NCBI GenBank assembly: GCA_017591395.1
Contig: WEDG01007181.1
Span: forward strand, 1 to 64,000
Source of the DNA: Schistocephalus solidus
Lineage: Eukaryota; Platyhelminthes; Cestoda; Diphyllobothriidea; Diphyllobothriidae
Direction: 5' to 3'
Length of the DNA stretch: 64,000 bases
Part shown: in pieces, positions 34,015 to 47,199 of the stretch
How the letters are laid out: each line of letters opens with the position of its first letter
Position numbering within the stretch: the stretch's first letter is position 1
The notes under the pieces: model-generated
What the model was told of the DNA's origin: nothing
Seen by the model: only the letters and a program-made list of their open reading frames with translations
The model's database searches: none
Program-made: the position numbers and the translations under genes

Positions 34015-34180
34015 GGCATGTCCGCTCTCTTTCCCACTGCCCCTCCAAACTCACTGCCCATTCCTACTCTCTGCCCATTCCCCATCTCTTCTCCTCCCTA
34101 CCCATCCACCCTCCCACTCCTCTCTGTCCATTCCCCTCTCTCATCTCTTCCCCTCCTCTCACCCTACTATCTTCCTCCAC
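34015..34180 (+). repeat. Pyrimidine-rich low-complexity tract in the D1 leader
   Basis: About 165 bases almost wholly C and T (cccattccccatctcttctc and similar phrases). The matching position in D2 has only a short C/T run, so the tract expanded in this copy. Confidence 0.8.
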
Positions 34181-34496
34181 GGTCGAAACTTCCTACGGTG
34201 AGGGCAGCAGAAATAACGTAGGTGGCCCAGGAGAATCTTTCGATCTATCCTTAAACCAATTCGTGTCCCATAGTGAGTTCGGTAGCCGTCTAGGAGGACG
34301 CAGCAGAATTAACTAGGAAAAGCGCTGCTTACCCCTCGCGGGGTGGGAGGTGGAACTGGTACCCTAAATAAATGCTGAACAAATCGTGGTTTCCAGACTA
34401 CAAATTACGTGGTCGAAACCCCCAGTATAACAATGACAACAGCCTCTCTCCCCAGCCTCCCTGTCATACCCTCCGGGGCACCCCTGGTGCTGCTCG

Positions 34497-37330
34497 GGTG
34501 AGTCCGCTCACTCTAGCAGCCTGGAATGTTCGCTCCCTTTTAGACACTCCGAAGAGCTGCCAACCGGAACGGAAGACGGTGTTAGTCGCTCGGGAGTTGG
34601 CCCGCTACAAGGTGGACATCGGCGCACTCAGCGAAACGCGATTCTCCGAGCATGGCCAGCTAAAGAAGAGGGTGTCGTTTACACTTCCTTCTGGAACTGC
34701 CACCCCTAGGCAGAACGACGTGAAGCTGGTGTTACCTTGGCCAGCTGGACCGACATCGAGGGACATCTGATCTGTCTGCCGCAGGGCATCCACGATCGCC
34801 TGATGAGCCTCCACCTGCCTCTTCGGGGAGACAAGTTCGCCACCATCACCAGTGCCTACGCCCCCCGATGACCGGATTTGACGAGGCAAAGAACAAAGTA
34901 TACGAGGAACTGCATGCCCTTCTTGCGAAGGCGGATAACTTCATTGCCCTTGGTGACTTCAACGCCCACGTCTGCTAACAGCATACCCAGTAGAGAGGAG
35001 TGCTGGGTCCCATGGTCTGGATGACAACGGTCTGCCCCTCCTGCGAACCTGCCAAGAGCATCGCAGCATCTTTATCAATACCTTCTTCCGCCTTCCGATG
35101 CGGCAGAAGTTGACCTACATGCACCCCGGTCGAGGCACTGGCACTTGCTGGACTATGTCCTCGTCCGGAGGCGAGACCAGCAGGACGTACTGGTGACTAA
35201 GGCGATCCCGGGCGCTGCCGGATGGACTGATCATCGTCTAGTTCTCTCCAAGATGAGGCTTCGTCTACAGCCACGCAGGGGACCTCAGGGTAAGCGACCA
35301 CCAGGTAAGCTGAATACTGCCTTATTTAATGTGACTGCTCAACATCCTCATTTCAGCAACCAACTGGCTCACCGGCTAGCCAACTTTCCAGTCGACTCCG
35401 TGGACAACCAATGGTTTCAACTTGGAGACACTGACCAGTCCACCACCCTGGATTTCCTCGGCTGCACACGTCGTCAGCACCAGGACTGGTTCGATGACAA
35501 CGTCGCTGCCATCACAAATTTTCTCGCCGAGCAGAACCAGCTGCACAAAGCCTAGGTTGACTGCCCTACCAAAGTCCCCGCCTTGAGCAGCAATGGCTGC
35601 GGAAATACAAGACGCCTGGATGGCTCGCAAGGCCAAGGAGATCCAAGGGTATGCGGACCGCAACGAATGGAAGAATTTCTTCGCTACCATCAAGGCTGTA
35701 TAAGATCTTCCTATCAAAAGAACTGCCCCTCTTCTCAACACTGACGGACTACTCCACTCACTGCAAAGACGAAAATTAGGTAACGCTGGACTTCAGAAGC
35801 AGCCTCAGCCACCCCTCCACTATCTCCTACGCCGCCATCAACCGACTGCCTCAAGTGGATATCAAAGCCAACCTCGATCTCCCGCCCTCTCGCCAAAAAA
35901 ATCATCAAGGCCTTGCAGCAACTTTGCAGCGGGAAGGTACCAGGATCAGGCGCGATCTCTGTTGAGATTTACAAACACGGCAGCACCCAACTCATTAATC
36001 AACTCACAACGCTCTTCCAGGAGATTTGGCGCCAAGGACAGGTCCCTCGAGATTTCAAGGACAACAAAATTGCCCATCCCTACAAGTAAAAGGGGAACCG
36101 TCAACTCTGTGATAGCCACCAAGGAATCTCGCTGTTCAACCTCACCGGGAAAATCTTCGTCTGCGTTCTCCTCAATCTTCTCAACAGCCATCTGGAACCA
36201 GGACTCCTTCCGGGAATTCAGTGCGGTTTCGGCCGTCATCACGACACCACTGATATGATATTCGCCGCGCACAATCTGCCGCAGTGCCAGGAGAGGTGGA
36301 TTCACCTCTACGCCAACTTCGTGAATCTGACGAAAGCCTTCGACATGGTAAATCGCGAAGGACTGTGGAAGATAATGTAGATATTTGACTGTACTGAGCG
36401 AATCCGTCACATGGTGCGTCAGCTCGATGATGGCATGATGGCGTGCGTCACGGAAAATGGGGCCGTCAAATAGACATTCGCAGCGACCAACGAAGTGAAG
36501 CAGGGCTGCGTCTTCGCGCCTACCCTCTTAAGTCTCCTGTTCCCTGCCAGGTTAATGAACGCGTACCATGACGAACGCCCCGGGATCCTCATCACCTACA
36601 GGATGGACGGTTAATTTACTCAAGCAACGGCGGATGCGCTTTCAGTCGTGTGTCTTCACACATATCATCCTCGAACTTCACCGATGCGTACGCTCTCAGT
36701 GAACCGACAGAAAGAGACATGTAAAATGAACATGGACCTCTTCGCCACCACCGCTTGCCACAACTTCGGACTGACCATCAACCCTGAAAGCCGTTGAATC
36801 CTTGACCTACCTGGGCAGCACCCTCGCCCGCAACACCAAAATCGATTATGGGGTCGCCCATTGGATCGCGAAAGCCAGCCAAGCCTTCGGAGAGATGCAG
36901 AACATCGTCTGAAATTGACATATTTCCAGCTCAGTACCAAACACAAAATGTTCAAAGCTGTCATCTTGCCGAAACTGCTGTATGGTGGGGAGACCTGGAC
37001 GGAGTACACGAAACAGGCGCAGAAGCTTAACCACGTCCAACTCAACTGCCTCAGCCGAATACTGAAGCTGAGATGGGAAGGCAGGCTCCTGGACACGGAA
37101 GTGCTGGAACGAACAGGCCTCCTCAGCATCTGCGTCCAGCTGAAGCAACTGCAACTGCGCTGGAGTGGCCACCTTGTAAGGATGGACGACGAACGACTAC
37201 CCAAGCGACTCTTCTACGGAGATGTCACCACAGGTTCTCGTCGAGAGGGGGGCCAATTGAAACACTACAAGGATACTTTAAAGCCTTCCTTGAAGTAGCT
37301 GCAGATCAACCCAGTAAACTGGGAGGACCC
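34497..37330 (+). pseudogene. RTE-like endonuclease-reverse transcriptase, broken (copy D1)
   Basis: Endonuclease: LTLAAWNVRSLLDTP (34510 onward), [22 protein letters not shown] near 34955-34975, [21 protein letters not shown] and TDHRLVLSKM (35145-35555). RT pieces: KVPGSGAISVEIYKHG near 35935, GTTD then NLTKAFDMVNREGLW near 36330-36365 (motif A) and VKQGCVFAPTLL near 36498 (motif B). C-terminal part: [20 protein letters not shown] and [20 protein letters not shown] (36861-37298). The region that should hold the FADD box, near 36650, is scrambled. Many frameshifts. Clade is inferred from the C-terminal [10 protein letters not shown] style. Confidence 0.78.
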
Positions 37331-37600
37331 CTCCTAGAGCCGACCGGCCTGGAGAAGGACAGTGAAGACAGGAACACCAATCTCTGAGGCCAAGAGGATC
37401 ATCACCACCAAGACCAAAGGGGCGGCACACAAGTCACCAGCGCCCCGGACCAACACCGTCAACACCCAAACCCTCCCAACACGCCCTGCTACTAACGCAC
37501 CTTCCGCGCGCGAATCATCCTGGTCGGACACTTTCGGACGCACTATAATAACAACAGCAACAGTTGCAAATCGTGAACACACCTAACGCTCCAATTTAAT

Positions 37601-39569
37601 CGATTTGAGGGAAAAACCAGGGCTATCACGAGACCTTTATGAGTAGACGCTTTTGTTAGCAGTACCCCTCTGTTATCGCCAGAGATTGCCAACACAAACT
37701 CAATGTGAAACTCGTGCTACCCAAAGTACTCAGCGAAGCAAAGTGACTGAATGACCTTTCTGGATGATTCGGTCAGGGCAGGTCACCTAATATGGGACCC
37801 AAACTTCCATTAGGGAAATTTAGCTTGCTTGCAATTGTGGGATTTTAACTCACATGCATCCTCAAAGAGAACAATAGGTAGTAAGAGGAATTCATATGGG
37901 ACTGTAGTGTAGCGTCAATTCACATGTAGAATCAGAGGCATCTATGTCAACACCTGGCACACCAGAGAGTCTGCCATCTTCCACGCACTTCAATTTGCAG
38001 CAGACCCCTGGGTTTTATTCCTACCATATCGAATTTCCGAGACTTTAGGTCGCACTTCTTGAGGTAGCAACGGAAGTTATAGTAATAACTCGATGGATGA
38101 CTACAGATAGGCTCAAAGAAGCTGTAGCAGGCAGAGTATGCGCTGACCGAACTAAGTCTCAAGTCATCGCAAATCTTTAGCCATAGGAGGTGTATCCAAC
38201 ACCTCCTGGTTTCCAGTTTCCTTCAAAGGAAGAACCGTTAAGGCAGCAGACCTAGGAAAAACTACAAGCACCTTTTCACACAAAGAATTAAACGGAATCT
38301 GTCATTCTAACGAACGCCTGAAAAAGCACCCAATGACTAGTTGATTACGTCGCTGGAACACAAAATGTGTTCGCCTGATATTTCGGAATATCTCCCGAAC
38401 CAAGCAGTGGAGACAGCAGAGAAAATTCGAAGTGATACGCGAAGGAAAACTGTCACTAGAGCTGTTGAGTCTTCCGTTTATCTCTATGGTTTGGATGATG
38501 CATGAGAGGATTACTAAGAATATGACTTTGCACACTAGCAGATGTGAGCGTTTGCAAATGTAAAACAGATTTTCCCTTATAGTGATTTCAAAGAGGGAGC
38601 CACAATTAGTGGAAAAATAACTTTATTAGTCTGACTTTTTGGATCCTCAAGCGAATCAATCATCAGAGGCAAAGTCAGATACTGGATTTCCAGGTGAGGC
38701 AGTATTTATAGGATGTAGTTGCTAAGCCACTATGTGTCTATCTGAGAGATCAGGCTAATAAAGCTATTGTGCCAGTGATGGTGTCTCCTAATTCTCGCTG
38801 GAACTCACCTCTTCGCTTCTACTAACAGATCGCACCTAAAGGAAGTGCGATCTTTGAGCCATCGAATGGGGAAGCATTTCTGATGGTTCCACCCCCCCCC
38901 CCCATGCATCTATTATGGGGAGTCGGGAAATTCATAGACAGAAGTGTCTAGTGTATTGCATCCAGCACCACACACAGCACTCGATAGTATATTACCGGCT
39001 ACTGATCCAACACTAAAAGGTTTACCTCACTTCCAAAGCTTGCTACCGTCCCGACAGTTTACAATGCACCCCACAAAATCCCAACGGAGCAGTCCATGTC
39101 ATTTTGCCTTTATCTCATCTATGGTTCTAAAATGAGATACAATTTGTGTTCATTCTTATCGCCTACTGCGGTATCCACACCTGTTCAGACTTGTCGAAGC
39201 CCGCTTAAACTAACTATTGACAACGGTGATTTACGAATCAGCAACAGCTATAAAAGTAGCAACAACTAATGCTACTAGTGGCATAAAAGGAACATATCCG
39301 ATCCTTTTAGTAAATTTCACCGAATACTGAAACCACAAAGACAAGCAAACTGATAACGGGGGCGAGCATCAATTCAAAAAGCAGATCATTGATAAGAAAA
39401 ATTAGCACAAATCAGCAGGTGATCTAAACAGCTATGAATTTCCTTACATTTTCCATAACTTCTCTCGAACTAGTGGATACCCAAGCCAATTTATCCAGCA
39501 AAAATGTATTGTCGTTTTATGCAACCTAAGGACACGCTGCAACCGACCGAAACTTCTGTAGTTATCTAA
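37601..39569. other. Intron sequence, no gene recognised
   Basis: I see no coding signal. A run of 12 C lies at 38892-38903. Part of this stretch could be the 3' flank of the decayed DNA transposon at 39570-40625, but no terminal repeat was found. Confidence 0.4.
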
Positions 39570-40621
39570 AAACTAAATTTCAGTGAGGGGGGAGAGGGGA
39601 GGCTGCAAGTGCGGTGGGGTAACCGGGCGGAAATTGCAGACTTGCCCTCAGGTGCACCGATCGGAACCTCGAGGGCCAGACCCAAATTGGCACATTGGGG
39701 AAACTGGCTATACTTTCGGCCTTTAGCGAGCGACCATCTATAGTACCGTACAGCGTTCACAGCCTTCATACGCACTGACATTTTTAATTTTCTTAACAAA
39801 AACTCGCGCGAGAGCATCTAAAAGTACACTGTTGATACGAACATGTGTAGTACGATGGAAATAATGACATTCTAGCCCTCGTTCTTGTAGGGAAATTTGT
39901 TCCTCTACAAGTTTGTTGCAGAAGACTTCAACATTAGGTGGATTACCGTTTCCGAAGTAAATGGCAACTAGAAAGACGCTACTCACAAAATTTCTGACAA
40001 TGCGACCTAATATGGCCAAAATTCACACCCATACTTCCGATATAGGGGCAATTCATCTATAGCTAAGTTTAAAACTATGTCACATTCCTCTGCAAGCACT
40101 TTCTCACTTTTTACTAGGCGGCTGATTTGTTTTTGCAGTCCAACATTTACGTAGTCCGCAGTGCCCATGGAGTTCACTTGCAAGGCATAAGATGCTCTTA
40201 AAAGCGTCCGTGTATCTGCCGGCAGCTGCGGCACAACCAACCTAAGTATGTCTAGAAGACTCCGTGGATGACTGTGAGCTATATTGGATTGCAAGGCCCA
40301 TTCACGCAATCTATTTCTTAATCGAACATGCGTTGGCAAGTCGTCAGTAAAAACGACACTGTCCGCGACCCTAACGCTTTTTTCATATGAGACATCGTCT
40401 CCAAACGAAGGTGGAGGGCTCATCGTTAGACCATCCGTAGAAATAAAACCTAGTGATTAGCTAGAAGATGAATCTGTCTCCAAAATGTCTGTTTGAGGAC
40501 GTTTGTTACTGGGACGTAGGATTTCTAACTCTTGCTCTATTTCTCTAGACAGTTCCTCAATTTCTTTCTTCACACGACGTTGCAATGTCCGTTTACATTC
40601 GTACCTAAGCATGTCAAACAT
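39570..40621 (-). pseudogene. CACTA/Tnp2-like DNA transposase remnant
   Basis: Reading from 40621 on the minus strand: MFDMLRYECKRTLQRRVKKE and a charged coiled segment, an in-frame stop near 40460, then the same frame continues (40423-40007) through LREWALQSNIAHSHPRSLLD, VPQLPADTRTLLRA and LAIDELPLYRKYGCEFWPY. A frameshift at about 40010 leads to 40019-39738 (VAIYFGNGNPPNVEVFCNKL, VLLDALARVFVKKIKN, YEGCERCTV), and another to the last part ending near 39570. The layout, an IDxLPLxKSSxxxFWPI block then a GNxKP block, a DAPAR-like block and a GCxRC block, resembles animal relatives of the Tnp2 transposase. I hold the superfamily name less firmly than the transposase call. Confidence 0.55.
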
Positions 40622-42079
40622 AAGAATTAAAGGTTAGATAGAATAAGAAAGGTGGATTTCAAATGCAAAGAGGAGCACCGGAAAGCACAGGAAGGAGGCG
40701 CACATAATTATGGCGGCCCGTGCGCGCGCGCCATCAGTGCTCGAAAAAATAGGCAACCAATCATAGCACTATCAATAGAATCAGAATAACCAATCAAATG
40801 GCGCACATCTATATAGTGAAAAGTCACGATAAGAGTACATCCAGGCGGGGCAACACAAAGACGGAACGCCTAACACCTGAGGTGTGTTATTCAGATTCTA
40901 AACGCAGAAACAAGCATCATAACCTATATATAAAGCCCTACGTCCTTATATATCCCAAAATCAACTCAAGACGGTCATACAGAACTTAAGAAAGCCGCGC
41001 GGGTGCGGCCTGAAGAAAAAATCCCCCGACAGAGGGAAAAAGAGTCACCAGACCGAGCAAACCCCGCAGAGGCTAAACACTCCTCATCGAGGTGATGACT
41101 CAGCGCAGGCCTGTGTCACGTCCGCCACACATCCGTCAAAAGCCCGAGGCTGCGGAAAATGGGAAAAATTGATCAATCTTCGATTGGCTGGCTCGGCACG
41201 CCAGTTGCATTTCTGCTCGATGTTGTGCATTTACCGCTTAGACATTGATGAGCCAACCAAGCTATCCGAAGGGTCAGCATTTCAATAAGCCTGTTCTAAT
41301 GAGCCCTTCCTCTTGCAGTTGATACCTCTTTGTCCACAGTTTCCGACTGACTGCTAGCGATGGCAAACTGCCTGTCATCTCGGCGGGACGGAAAAAAAGG
41401 TTAGACTGTCTGTAGTGATGGCAACCATGCAGCGGCTTCGAGTTTTTTACTAACTAGAATTATGAGCACTGGTCACGTGGGGAAACTCCTGCGTAATTGG
41501 AACTTTTCAAAGCAATTGTAAGAAAAGGTAAAAAATTCGACAGGGAGCGCAACAGCCCTCTGTGCATATGGGCTGCTAATCCTGGGTCCGAGATATTTTT
41601 AATGAAGTGAAGTTCTTTTAACGGCATATAGTTCGGCATGTGTTTTAATATTCGGACACGTTATCTAATCTAGTAGCGGCTGGAAAAATGCCACGATGAG
41701 GACGTCCTTTAAATTATGTCAGTTCTCAATCTTTTTTTACCGCGAGTTTCTAAACCCACCTATCAGGGGATTTCTTTGCAGGTGTAACATTAATCTATTG
41801 ATAGTTGCATCAGGTCAACGTCTGCGGCCGATCATCATACTTACACCGCCCAACTTTGTTTCGTCGCTCGAAGGTATCTGGTCACCCTTTTTTATCCTGG
41901 CTGCTCCGGTTGCAAAGTCACTTCATAATCAACCAAATGCGTTGACCTGTAGCCACTCGATTGCCTTCGCTCATGTACGAGTTTTTGCAGCCAATTACAG
42001 ACGTCCGTGTCTCATCTCCGTTGTTTAGTCATTCCTCGGTAGCTGCAACTACAATGTGACATTTTTATCGTCATTCGCT
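40622..42079. other. Intron sequence, no gene recognised
   Basis: No gene or clear repeat. A short alternating cgcgcgcgcg run lies at 40722-40731. 40990-41160 is GC-richer but matches nothing else that I can see in this window. Confidence 0.4.
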
Positions 42080-42300
42080 TGTTAAACGCTGCCCAGCGTC
42101 CTCATAGTTTGATGCATCCGATTCAAAATGACTGAAGTGGAAGTTTGACCAGCCTTTGTGCCGACAATGTTCATCTGCCTATACAAATAGCCGCTGTGCG
42201 GCTGTTGGTGGGACTCGAGAGTGAGCCCCAAGGCGGAACGGGACGACTGAGTCCCGTAACTGATTGGTGAGGCGTCCATCCATTTATGTAGCCTTTAAAT
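42080..42300 (+). repeat. SINE family A, 3' body fragment
   Basis: gccgctgtgcggctgttggt and gactcgagagtgagcc (42189-42230) match the reverse complement of 52990-53050 (ctcactctcgagccccgcc, agcagccgcgcagcagct). The tRNA-like head is missing here. The minus strand is open for 65 codons, a repeat-derived frame rather than a gene. Confidence 0.6.
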
Positions 42301-42320
42301 AATTATAGCGTATTCCTACA

Positions 42321-42450
42321 CCCGGACCCAGATTAAAGTCACAGCTCCCGGTGGGGCCTCGTAACTCAGATGATTGGAGAGTTGGCTATACTTAAACTTT
42401 GCGGTTGTTGACGTGGGTTCAAATCCCACCGAGGCTACCAAATTTCTCAC
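42321..42450 (+). repeat. tRNA-derived SINE (family SINE-B)
   Basis: The head at 42354-42438 has acceptor halves ggcctcg and cgaggct, a D-arm-like A box taactcagatgattggaga and a B box gggttcaaatccc. The stretch between anticodon arm and T arm is long, as in class II (Leu/Ser) tRNAs, but pairing is incomplete, so I do not call a functional tRNA. Relatives lie at 27352, 57853 (minus) and 58100. The minus strand is open from 42723 to 42316, which is a repeat artefact. Confidence 0.7.
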
Positions 42451-44285
42451 CGGTGGGTGGAATGAATTGTTATACCCTCCATTTTTTGCTTTCAGTTGGC
42501 AAAGGAATTGTACCCAACGCGTCGAGATAATCGTGGCTGTCCAAGCGCCACTTGACCACCCTAATCCTCGGCCGACGCAGTATTGACCTTTAGATATGAC
42601 ATCCCTTTGACAACAATTTTCTTGCCCCACAGACCTATTTAAGCAGCTGTCACCACTGTCTAACTGGACGCAGTCAACAATAGCCCTGGCCACGCTAATG
42701 ACCATTGCTGTCTGGTACAGCAACTCAGGGTCCCGTTCATAATAAATCCCTCATCGTACAACCTGTGATTTGGCCTGCTGATTGTATTTCTCAGAGCTTA
42801 GACGCTAAAGGTTATCCGAGGACGTGACAATCTTACTTTGTCATTAAGTGTGTATATGCTGGCTTTCCTCCTTTAAGCTTCTGTTCAAGGCATCTATTCT
42901 TCGTTCATTTACCTCATCTTGATTGATTTTCAGCCCTGAACATTAACGGTCACTACCGCTAGGTAACCGATTTGCTTAATCGAGCTCGTGAGCTTAGTTT
43001 GGTAAATGTTATAATTTGTTGATTGTTAAATTCTGTTGCGTTCGAGATCCTTTATGAGACCCCTTCTGGAAGGTTGGTCTCTTGTAAAGTTTAGCGACTA
43101 CGATCAACTATAAATCTTTTTAGGGAGCGTCTGTTGATATGTGACTCCCTAGAGATCCGGCTAAAACCTCGTGAATCAAATTTAGAAGCTGGAATATTGA
43201 AAGCGTTGCAGAACATGTACAGTAATGGGTGGTCGTCGGATCCTGCTCAAAGATTCTACTGAGTTTGCATACATCCTCACATTCACTCGAACTGTATAGA
43301 TTTCGAAGACCAGACTGTATGCCTCCATGATCGGACTCCCAGTCTACAGGTCCCCTCCGAAAGCATCTTGCTGGGCATGCACCTATCAGCCTTCCCTAAA
43401 GTAAGCTTTTCTTAGTAAGTTTATCGAGCGGCTGACTTCGGCAATGAAGTTGAACATCTGGGTGGTTTGCAGGGAAAGATTTATCATCTTCGGTTCCAGG
43501 GTGCCGTGTGAAAGACCAGCAGCAACCTTGACAAATGCCTGGGTTGCTTCACATTTATTTTATTTTCCACTTTCAGCACGTCTGTTGCCATACAGCTGAG
43601 ATAAACTGAATTCAGTTTTCATATAAAACCTCTGTTGGAATTCCGTACCTCGAGAGAAATGCTTCCATTTTCTCACAGTCTTTTCTACTGTAGCTGCCGG
43701 ATGTCGGCAAACTAGTTCTAACACACACCCCCCCTCCCAACCATCATCATCATAATAACGAACAAAATGCCTAAAGAGAGACCTGCATACTTCGTTTGGA
43801 TTCCGCTTCAGCGTCCCAGCTCCTTACCCTGGCATTGGTTGTATTTTAGGTGGGAGACAGGACGGGAGCATCCACACGGGGCACAACTGGTGGGCAAAAA
43901 CTTGATAATTTCGGCAACCTGTGGCTTATAAATGTTTCCTATTTTGCCGCTCTCTTCACCTGCTCCCATCTCAGATGTCCAGGATAGAGATAAAGTTAGT
44001 CCTGGGTCGTATTTTTTAAGGGCACAGCTATGCCTCCCTCCTATATGGTGCAATCCTTTTAGTTTTTAAGGGCAATCAGAAATGGACGAACCTTGTTTTC
44101 CTTGGGGCAAGCCACGCATCAGGAATCCATTTGACCTTACGAGGCAGCGCACCTGTCACCGTCACCCTCTTACTGGGTTCGGCTGTGATAAGAACCTTCA
44201 CAGGTTTTACCAAAGAAACCAATGTATGGACTGTTTACGAGCAGACAGTCCTATGTCCCTGCAAGCACCTGACCTGCTGGCAGTT
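42451..44285. other. Intron sequence, no gene recognised
   Basis: No supported gene. A short frame at 43808-44053 (minus) is moderately GC-rich but has no motif. A small cat/caa microsatellite lies near 43742-43757. Confidence 0.4.
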
Positions 44286-44505
44286 TGGTCGTCATCGTCG
44301 TGTACCACACGAAATGTAGGGACGGTAACTTGCACGTGAATTAAGTTGTGATGGTAGAAGACTTGCGCGGCATCTATCACACCCACTACTATCCCAATGC
44401 TCCGAGGCCGGTAGCAAGACAGAGGCAATAAAACCTGGGGTGGGATCAGGTGCAGGTGGTTGGTGTGGCGTGAGCCTGCGGCTAAGCGTACCACCACGTT
44501 CTCTC
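44286..44505 (-). repeat. Short repeat family E, diverged fragment
   Basis: Aligns with the minus-strand copy at 47205-47430: gggacggtaacttgcacgtg with gggacggtgacttgcgcgtg, aagtgatagta/gttgtgatggta blocks, and a caggtgcaggtggttggtgt block with caggtggctggcgcggc. Strongly diverged. Confidence 0.6.
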
Positions 44506-44764
44506 TCCCCCCAAGTATGACATTAATTATGGGTGCGTACCCTGAATAACGTCTACCGAACCCTGATCAAATGCCAGTGTTTGCACATTGCCTCTACCGC
44601 GCGGTGCGTTTTAGGGGCATACATGCAATTATAGTCGTCAGATCCTTCGCTGCGCTCAAACTAACCGAAATGAGACCCCATAAATATCTGCCTATCATTC
44701 AGTTCCCAGCGTTATCAGTTAGTTGCGATCTGAGGCTTAATCTTGCTTAGGTGTTGTGCTTGTT

Positions 44765-45335
44765 TGTAGGTAGACTTCGCCCACTCCCACCTCAGACAAC
44801 TGACTGGCTCGGATGGTGGTCTGATTGTGGGGATGGGGGAGAGAGTGAGGTTGAGAGCTCAGCGCATTTTCCTCACTATAAACAATCTGATGCGCTTGAA
44901 ACTATCACGGTGCGCTAAAAGCCGTGGTTTGGAAGGTTGCCAACTGACGGGAAAACTCGGACCGCGTGGTCAGCCCAATGTGTGTTTTGTGTGCATTGGC
45001 TGACTGGCGGACTGAGAGTCAGGCCGCAATGGCTTCTTCTTAATGTGGCCTTTATGGCACTCCCACTCCGTGCGATCCGAGCCAGGTGTGGTGGTACACT
45101 CAGGGGCGGCTCCGGCCGCGCCAGCCACCTGCACCCTCATCCCATCTCCGGTCTTCTTGACTCTGTCTTCGACACCGAACTCAGGTGAGGGAGGAGGAGA
45201 GAGTGCGGTAGCTGCAGCGCAAGGCCACTATCACTTTAAACTAAATCACGCGCAATTCACCGTCCCTGCAGCACCTGGTGTGGAGCATACCGTGGACCTC
45301 GTCGATATCGATGGTCGAACTGTCGATGTAGATGA
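44765..45335 (+). repeat. Short repeat family E, full-looking plus copy
   Basis: It starts in cgcccactcccacctcagac and ends after gtggagcataccgtggacct. It matches 47205-47790 on the opposite strand over its whole length with few differences. The leader part (cactataaacaatctgatgc, gctaaaagccgtgg, ggaaggttgcc) also matches the head of LINE copy D1 (33675-33730). Short frames inside both copies are shared but show no known domain. Confidence 0.7.
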
Positions 45336-47199
45336 AGAATGCGCCGAAGCTCGGTGATGAATTCGATTTAAGGCCTGTTGCGGACCGCACAGGAAACACC
45401 ATTCAGCACAACTAACAGAACTGAGGCAGGTCATGCCGCAATTCCGTAATTTCCGCACGGGATAGTGGTATGTTCTGAGTACGACCTTTGCGCAAGTTTG
45501 CCTCTCAAGAGGAGGACCATAAACAATCAGTAGGCAAGAGTCTGTGCTGAATGCCACTGGAACTGAATTCAAAACCAACAGGGATTGGTTTTCACCGTAA
45601 CGGAATGCTGCGTAGCAGTACCACCAGTCAAATGGGACTTTGCCGATGCATCAAAAATTATCGTAGGCAGTTGTTACAAAGTCAAGCTAGCTTATCCGCT
45701 TCTTTGAGGAAAAAAACTTGGTCTCAAACTTTCGTACTTCTTCTTTATGTGAAGACTTCCACTGCCCAAAGTAGTTTCCTCGCTTTTCCTGAGCCCTAGT
45801 GAGCTGGACAGGAGTCAAAAGTGATAAACATAACTCCCATATGCGGCTGTGTGGCAATCTTTTTATGAGGTGGAAAATATTGCACACAAGACCATAAAAT
45901 CGCCATCATTCCCAAATTCAAAGTTTTGATGTGTCCCTTGAGAAAGAAACTATTAAACCTCCCTGATCAGGAAGTCGAAAAATCGAGTAAATAGGAGTTC
46001 GTTAAAACTCTAAAAGCCAAAATCCGTTTACTGGAGTATCGCCGATCTGACAAGAGATACAGGATACACTCATGACTTGTAATAATCGAACTTTGACAGG
46101 GATATTAGAGGCGTATGACACCCTCTTTATGCAAAAAATGCGCATACTCCAGTAGATGTAAGGTTTGGAAATCCAGTTATTTATTTTACATTAATGAAGG
46201 ATCGGTCTATAAGCTACATATTATGAATTTCACTACGAGATGTTTCAAATTTCTGTACGTTAATTTCACTTTATTAGCAAAAATAAACATCGTAAAATTC
46301 ATTACGAATGAGCATTTGAAAGTGTTCAGAAAGGAAGTCTCTATTTTGACTCAACCAATTTCCTCTTAAATGAAAAATTGGTGCGGACCCCTCCTTGGCC
46401 TAAAAGTTCTCTCATCACGTGAAACGATAACCAGCTTTGAAGTGAAATGTGTAAAATTGCATATGTAGATGTCAAAAGCCTTGTTAAACTGCTTTGAAGC
46501 AATTTTTGAAGTCAAGCCAACTACCAGTTAACAGTTTATTGCATTTGAGTTACTCAAAGTAGGCCCAGAACGCTACAGAAATTTTGCAACCAGGGTTCAC
46601 GTGCGTCAATATATCTCAACGCCTACAACTAGTTTAGGGGCGTAGACGGAAACTAGCCAATACCAACAAACACAGCGCCCTGTGAGCAAGGTTTGAGAGG
46701 ACAAGCCGATTCAGTAACACCACATTCAGTAGGCTGTTCAAAAAATACCAATTATTGTTCGTATGAGCGAACTTTTGCAATTTTTGAATTTGGAAGTTGC
46801 CTTCAGATGTTTGAGAGATCCGTTGAAAAGGCTTTCTTGGAAAGTTTTAACCGAGTGGAGGGAAGGAAGTTGAGGCGCTATAGTACAGCTAGTTACTAAG
46901 ACTGCAAAAGGACATCAGCATGCACTCAGGATTCCCATCACACGCCACCAGTAGTCTACCATCTCAGTACGAAACCCAGCAGTAAAATAGTTCTGGCTTG
47001 GAAACTTAAAAATGATACACGCTTGTTCGGTAAGACAAGCAATTAATGGGCTACAGTGCTCAATATTAGAAGGGGCGACCAGCATGAATCGAAGGCCGTT
47101 CGGAAAAGGTCAAAGGACGGTATGGCTGTTGGCGGTACATATCTGACAATGACCTGCGGAGAAAGACAATGTAATAACAAGCCGAGTAATTAAGTCTAC
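45336..47199. other. Intron sequence, no gene recognised
   Basis: AT-rich with short frames lacking motifs (45551-45799, 46115-46369, 46693-46899). Nothing supported. Confidence 0.45.

Larger units (their letters stand above)
33655..37600 (+). mobile_element. RTE-like LINE, family D, copy D1
   Basis: A plus-strand LINE with a long leader (33655-34495), endonuclease, RT and a tail. The leader is collinear with the minus-strand leader of copy D2 (for example ctggtactcaatactcacct here, and its relative near 51975). The head 33655-33790 also matches short repeat family E. Much more decayed than D2. Confidence 0.8.

Noticed and set aside
42354..42438. tRNA gene (class II-like)
   Set aside because: Anticodon and D stems do not pair fully, and the sequence belongs to a repeat seen elsewhere (27352, 57853, 58100), so it is a SINE head.
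42316..42723. 135-codon minus-strand open frame as a protein gene
   Set aside because: It reads through the SINE-B repeat on its non-transcribed strand (FEPTSTTAKF-type peptide), a known kind of repeat artefact.
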